A DNA stretch of 64,000 nucleotides from Mactromeris polynyma (taxonomy: Eukaryota > Mollusca > Bivalvia > Venerida > Mactridae): positions 730,819-794,818 of the forward strand of contig JASFXZ010000043.1 of assembly GCA_032209605.1 (NCBI GenBank). Direction: 5' to 3'. How positions within the stretch are numbered: the stretch's first letter is position 1; each line of letters starts with the position of its first letter. Below, piece after piece: positions 60,443 to 64,000 of the stretch. The notes below the pieces were generated by a model. That model ran no database searches, was not told where the DNA came from, and saw only the letters and a program-made list of their open reading frames with translations. The position numbers were made by a program, and so were the translations under genes.

Positions 60443-60842
60443 TTCGGAAACAGGAAGTGAAAATTAGTAAACACCTACGTATCACGTGACAGGAGTTACC
60501 CTTTCGTTCTCAAATCTTTCGCTACAGCTCAATTCGCTTACGATATTTGCAACATCTGTTTAAATCGAAATGCCATCGCACATACCGAATGTTCCGATTC
60601 CTATACAATTTAATATAGGTTTTTGACGTGCACAAATTCTAAATAATCACCTTGTGAACGTGGTCAAGACCAAAGAGTTGTGTTTACTTTCATTTTACTG
60701 ACCGTAAGGGACGTGTGCCGGCTTTTACACATAACTTCACGAATCAAAGATGGCCGGTAAAAGTGTTTTGGTCCATGTGTGAAAGACGTGATTTGGACGT
60801 TTTGAATGAATGCGAGATTGTTTTCTTGTTTCTACCTTCAAT
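60443..60842. promoter_or_regulatory. Divergent twinfilin / DDX20 promoter region
   Basis: The two start codons point away from each other and are 400 bp apart, so both 5' UTRs and promoters must lie here unless upstream non-coding exons exist. Recognisable elements are a palindromic TCACGTGA (60482-60489) and aaagatggccgg around 60747-60757, similar to a YY1-type site. No TATA box stands out. Confidence 0.7.
60482..60489. promoter_or_regulatory. TCACGTGA E-box (M-box / CLEAR-like)
   Basis: Perfect palindrome bound by bHLH-Zip factors (MITF/TFE, USF). It lies 40 bp upstream of the twinfilin ATG. Functional use is inferred from position only. Confidence 0.5.
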
Positions 60843-61026
60843 ATGTCTAAAGTGGCTCATAATTTCCAAGATAAAACGAGGACAGGTGATGTCATTATAT
60901 CGGAGTCTGTTGACTTCACCAATTTGCTTCTCTCTGGTTCTGTCTTGAATGGTTTGAAAAACGCAGGCTTTGTCAGACCATCACCAATTCAATTGAAAGC
61001 TATACCACTTGGGAGGTGTGGCTTAG
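60843..61026 (+). CDS. DDX20: DDX20 exon 1
   Basis: 184 coding bp, donor gtgagt. Contains the Q-motif region. Out-of-frame upstream ATGs are at 60774 and 60806; the latter gives a 14-codon uORF that ends at 60850, overlapping the start codon. Confidence 0.92.
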
Positions 61027-63721
61027 GTGAGTTAAAAATCCCCAGTTGAAATTGTGTTATAATTATTTTTGTATGACAGAGCTCACTACATTTATATAAA
61101 TAATGGAGCCTCAGCGCAGACCATCGAGGCCTTCAGGGAAGGGCTCAACTCCCTGCATTAACCGACGCACAACACGTTTTTATCTATGTTTTTAAGTTTT
61201 AAATTTTATCACCGCATTGTGCCTCACAGGTACCTTGTACATATCACCAAGTGCGTCGATGCCCCAGAGTGGGCCCTGCACTTTAATGGGAAGAAGAAGA
61301 AGAAGGAGCCAACTGCTTTGTATTATTGACCTCGGCTTTTTCGGCAAAGCCGTACAAACATGGTTTTGCTATTTGCATATCAGTGTTGTGTAAACCAATC
61401 AAATCTTACCTTAACCACCAAGGCAATTTCCTTTCAAGCGAACAACGTTTGTAACCTTGCCGCGAGTTGGTTAACGTTTCGATAAAGGATACGTTGCCTA
61501 ACTTACTTAAATCCACTGAATTTCGGTAAATTTACCGAAATCTATATTTGATGAGTGACCAGCAATCATAACATCTCGGCATTTTTTATGTTGCACAAAA
61601 TCTTATCCTGTTTATTTATCATTTTAGATTTTAACTATGATTCTTTGTACTGTACTTATCTATGGAGTTCATCTTCATCAAGTTCATGTGGCATACAATT
61701 TTAAACGTGCATTTCTGTTTGGTTTTCAGACTTAATTGTTCAAGCAAAATCAGGAACTGGTAAAACATGCGTCTTCTCTGTGATTGCGTTGGAAAGCATT
61801 GTTACTGATACAGCTTCTATGCAGGTAAAAAAATGATGTAATTTCTTTGGTTGTCATGCAATGTATTAGCAGTTTGCAATTTTATATCAATTTAGGATGC
61901 TTCTATCATAAGAATCTAACAGCTGTCTCAAAAGATCTTTCCTATTGTTTAGATAAAGTAGCCACATAGGGACAAATGACTAAAACCTATATAAACAATA
62001 CAAATGATACATTCACTTGAACTTATTAGACTAAACATTGGAAATATTTGGCTTCTCCAAATAAAAAAATGCTACACTATGATTGACCACAAATTATTAA
62101 ATATTTTTAATTTATTGATAAAGTATATACATGTAAATCAAATTGTTCATACGTAAGTGTGAAGTTTCTGATGTATGCATTCACAGGTGTTGGTGTTGGC
62201 TCCTACACGAGAGATTGCTGTTCAGATATGGGAAGTTATCAACAGTATTGGAAGTGCTGTGAATGGGCTACACTGTCATACATTCATTGGAGGAATGCCA
62301 TTACATGAAGATAGAATGAAGCTAAGGAAATGTCATATTGCTGTGGGATCACCTGGTGGGTTGTTTAAAATGTTGGTTTTCCATTTAATAATAGCCTCCA
62401 ATGTTGGTTAATAATGATAAAGATACAGATGAATAAAAAATAAGAACACAGTGTGGTGCATAATAAATGTTCATTGAGATGAAGGACAGGACCAAGAGAC
62501 TCCCACCATCACTGTACGCACTTGATTGGTTGTTGCCTCCATTGTACAAACACTGTTCAGGTTATGACATTGTCTTTAACAGAGGTCACTGTTTTGCTAT
62601 ATTATATGTTTCGGAGATATTTTTGGTCAAAATTAGTGTGTTGATGGCTTGGTAAACAGAAGTCACTATATGTTTCATCAATGTTAGTAGAATAATCTTT
62701 GTGTAAAAATTAGTTTGTAATGGCTGGGGAATGTATACTTTTCAGGTCGTATTAAACAGCTGATTGAAAGTGGAGCATTGAGAACTGACAGTATTAGATT
62801 GTTTATACTTGATGAAGCTGACAAACTACTGGAAGACAGCTTTCAACAACAGATAAAGTAAAAATCCTATTTATTCCTTTGTTTTGTCTTTTTAGTTTGA
62901 TCTCGGACGCTTCATGGAAAATGAGTGAATTTAAGTTTTTGAAATCTTATGATTATCAAGGGTATACATAATGGAATGCTTAATTCAAAATTTCAGATTG
63001 TGGATTATTTGTGAGTTAAACAGCTTTATTCATGGGTTTTACATATTGATAAATATTGCATTATCCTCCTTGTGTTATTTATCTTCATCGTTTTAGTCTA
63101 TTTTTCTCAGTGCTATGGTTCTATAATTTATACTTGGTATTTGAATATTTTGCAGTTGGATTTATTCAACTTTGCCAGAGAACAAACAAATGTTGGCGTT
63201 GTCAGCGACATATCCTGAATATCTGGCCGACCATCTAACAGCTTATATGAGAAATCCAACATTTCTACGTCTCAATATCTCTGATCCAGCATTACTTGGT
63301 ACAGTATACTGTTTATATATATATATGGTGTTTTTTTCTGAGAGATATTTGTCATTTTACTTATTTTTAGACCACTTTAATTCAGTTACAAGATGTTGAC
63401 CTTTTACCCTTTAACCTTGTAATTGTACTTATGACATTATTTACTCTGGTTTACCTTTTGATCTATAAAATGATGTTAATTTCTTTGTGTTTATCTTAAC
63501 TGTAATACAATATTTTGTCTTCAAGAATTGGTCGAAATAGTGCTGTAGATACGTTTTATCAGTATTATTATTTATGTTACAGGTATAAGACAATATTACC
63601 AGACAGTGGCCTATCATCCAATGTCTCACGTTGTGTTTGAAGAGAAGACTAAAGTTTTGGCTCATATTCTGTCATCAATAAGTTTTCAACAATGTCTCGT
63701 GTTCTCCAACCTACAGACAAG
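60843..63721 (+). CDS. DDX20: DDX20 / Gemin3 DEAD-box RNA helicase, 5' part (six exons)
   Basis: DDX20 is the helicase of the SMN complex that assembles spliceosomal snRNPs. Six + exons join in frame: 60843-61026, 61730-61824, 62187-62355, 62746-62857, 63156-63298 and 63583-63721, about 280 residues to the donor at 63722. Motifs in order: TRTGDV and the Q-motif region [19 protein letters not shown] (44-62), Walker A AKSGTGKT (67-74), PTREIAVQ (99-106), GG in [12 protein letters not shown] (about 148-151), DEAD (172-175) in [16 protein letters not shown] (203-205) in [17 protein letters not shown], and CLVFSNLQT (motif IV). [15 protein letters not shown] and NWIYSTLP distinguish DDX20 from other DEAD-box proteins. 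The start chosen gives MSKVAHNF; an in-frame ATG at 60810 would add 11 residues. The second RecA domain's remainder and the Gemin-binding tail lie beyond the window. Confidence 0.95.
61105..61310 (+). mobile_element. Possible non-LTR retroposon 3' end with (GAA)n tail
   Basis: The + frame reads [17 protein letters not shown] then stop (61109-61161), similar in style to the last residues of a LINE ORF2. A GC-richer 3' segment ends in gggaagaagaagaagaag. GGAGCC occurs at 61105-61110 and directly after the tail at 61305-61310, a possible target duplication. In DDX20 intron 1. Confidence 0.45.
61495..61609 (-). repeat. Dispersed repeat with ggtaaatttacc palindrome, copy 2
   Basis: Inverted relative to 9726-9833: ctgaatttcggtaaatttac, gagtgaccagcaatcat and catttttt..atgttgcac match its reverse complement. 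In DDX20 intron 1. Confidence 0.85.
61730..61824 (+). CDS. DDX20: DDX20 exon 2 (Walker A)
   Basis: 95 bp, acceptor tggttttcag, donor gtaaaa. Encodes [20 protein letters not shown]. Confidence 0.97.
62187..62355 (+). CDS. DDX20: DDX20 exon 3 (motifs Ia, GG)
   Basis: 169 bp, acceptor cattcacag, donor gtgggt. Encodes [37 protein letters not shown] and AVGSPG. Confidence 0.97.
62356..62745. other. DDX20 intron 3
   Basis: AT-rich intron. The small open frame 62467-62655 has no recognisable domain. Confidence 0.5.
62746..62857 (+). CDS. DDX20: DDX20 exon 4 (DEAD box)
   Basis: 112 bp, acceptor acttttcag, donor gtaaaa. Encodes [19 protein letters not shown] and [19 protein letters not shown]. Confidence 0.97.
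63156..63298 (+). CDS. DDX20: DDX20 exon 5 (SAT motif)
   Basis: 143 bp, acceptor atattttgcag, donor gtacag. Encodes [19 protein letters not shown] and [18 protein letters not shown]. Confidence 0.97.
63583..63721 (+). CDS. DDX20: DDX20 exon 6
   Basis: 139 bp, acceptor tatgttacag, donor gtatgt. Encodes [20 protein letters not shown] and [11 protein letters not shown], entry into RecA domain 2. Ends with two bases of a split codon. Confidence 0.96.
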
Positions 63722-64000
63722 GTATGTAACAAATATTCTAGTCAAGCAACGATCATAATAAACCTTGAACATAATATTATAAAGTAATTTATTCAATTTC
63801 ATTTCTCATGTTTAAACCTTTGCTCCATGGAGATATGTTTCGATACATCTACCTTATCTCCATTCAGACACGTTTTGACACCTCTGATGTTTAAAAACAG
63901 AGTATCGTCCAGAGACTAATGACTGCTTGACATTTCCATGATCAGGTTGCAATGTATCAGTGGTTGTTTAAGACAGATGTCATTGAATTCCTGTATTTTT
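63722..64000. other. DDX20 intron 6, continues past window
   Basis: Intron sequence to the window end. No feature recognised. Confidence 0.6.

Noticed and set aside
60715..60948. 77-codon + frame at the DDX20 start
   Set aside because: Shadow of DDX20 exon 1 in another frame.

Overview
This window is animal nuclear DNA. It is AT-rich, its genes are split by spliceosomal introns, and it is full of non-coding tandem arrays and small DNA transposons. The proteins are bilaterian. The repeat style (frequent tacatgta palindromes, 'aaagggcaataactc'-type interspersed repeats, many minisatellites) suggests a lophotrochozoan, most likely a bivalve mollusc. The species is inference.

Three real genes can be read exon by exon. 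(1) The 3' part of synapsin, + strand, eight exons from 7859 to 33538. It covers the second half of the ATP-grasp C domain, a Pro/Gln-rich linker and the conserved C-terminal E domain. Its 5' exons lie left of the window. (2) A complete twinfilin gene, - strand, ten exons from 60442 down to 44051, 345 residues with two ADF-homology domains and a basic tail. It contains a textbook U12-type AT-AC intron (56809-57222). (3) The 5' part of DDX20/Gemin3, + strand, six exons from 60843 to 63721, running off the right edge. Twinfilin and DDX20 are head to head across about 400 bp (a probable shared promoter with a TCACGTGA box). Synapsin and twinfilin are tail to tail across about 10.5 kb with no visible gene. 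A cysteine-rich minus-strand block in a synapsin intron (25345-25885) is a weak candidate for a nested TIMP gene, an arrangement known in flies and vertebrates.

The rest is mainly repeats. Large tandem arrays have units of about 44 bp (894-2323), 15 bp (2926-3465), 24 bp (4813-7837), 51 bp (8910-9215), 48 bp (11922-14229), 74 bp (15013-21663), 25 bp (27556-28317), 37 bp (40999-41183), 48 bp (44949-47107), 66 bp (49927-52501) and 54 bp (55593-56184). Very long open frames inside them are artefacts of stop-free units, mostly of length 3n. Two arrays run up to synapsin splice acceptors, and in one the last unit itself carries the acceptor AG.

Several mobile elements have clear boundaries: four copies of a hairpin MITE family with 8-bp target duplications, a 999-bp hAT element with a transposase C-terminal remnant, TA-flanked pogo/Tigger-like elements (one carrying a nested LINE 3' fragment), a TTA-flanked Harbinger-like MITE, and a possible retroposon 3' end in DDX20 intron 1. 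No prokaryotic system, CRISPR array, rRNA or tRNA was seen.
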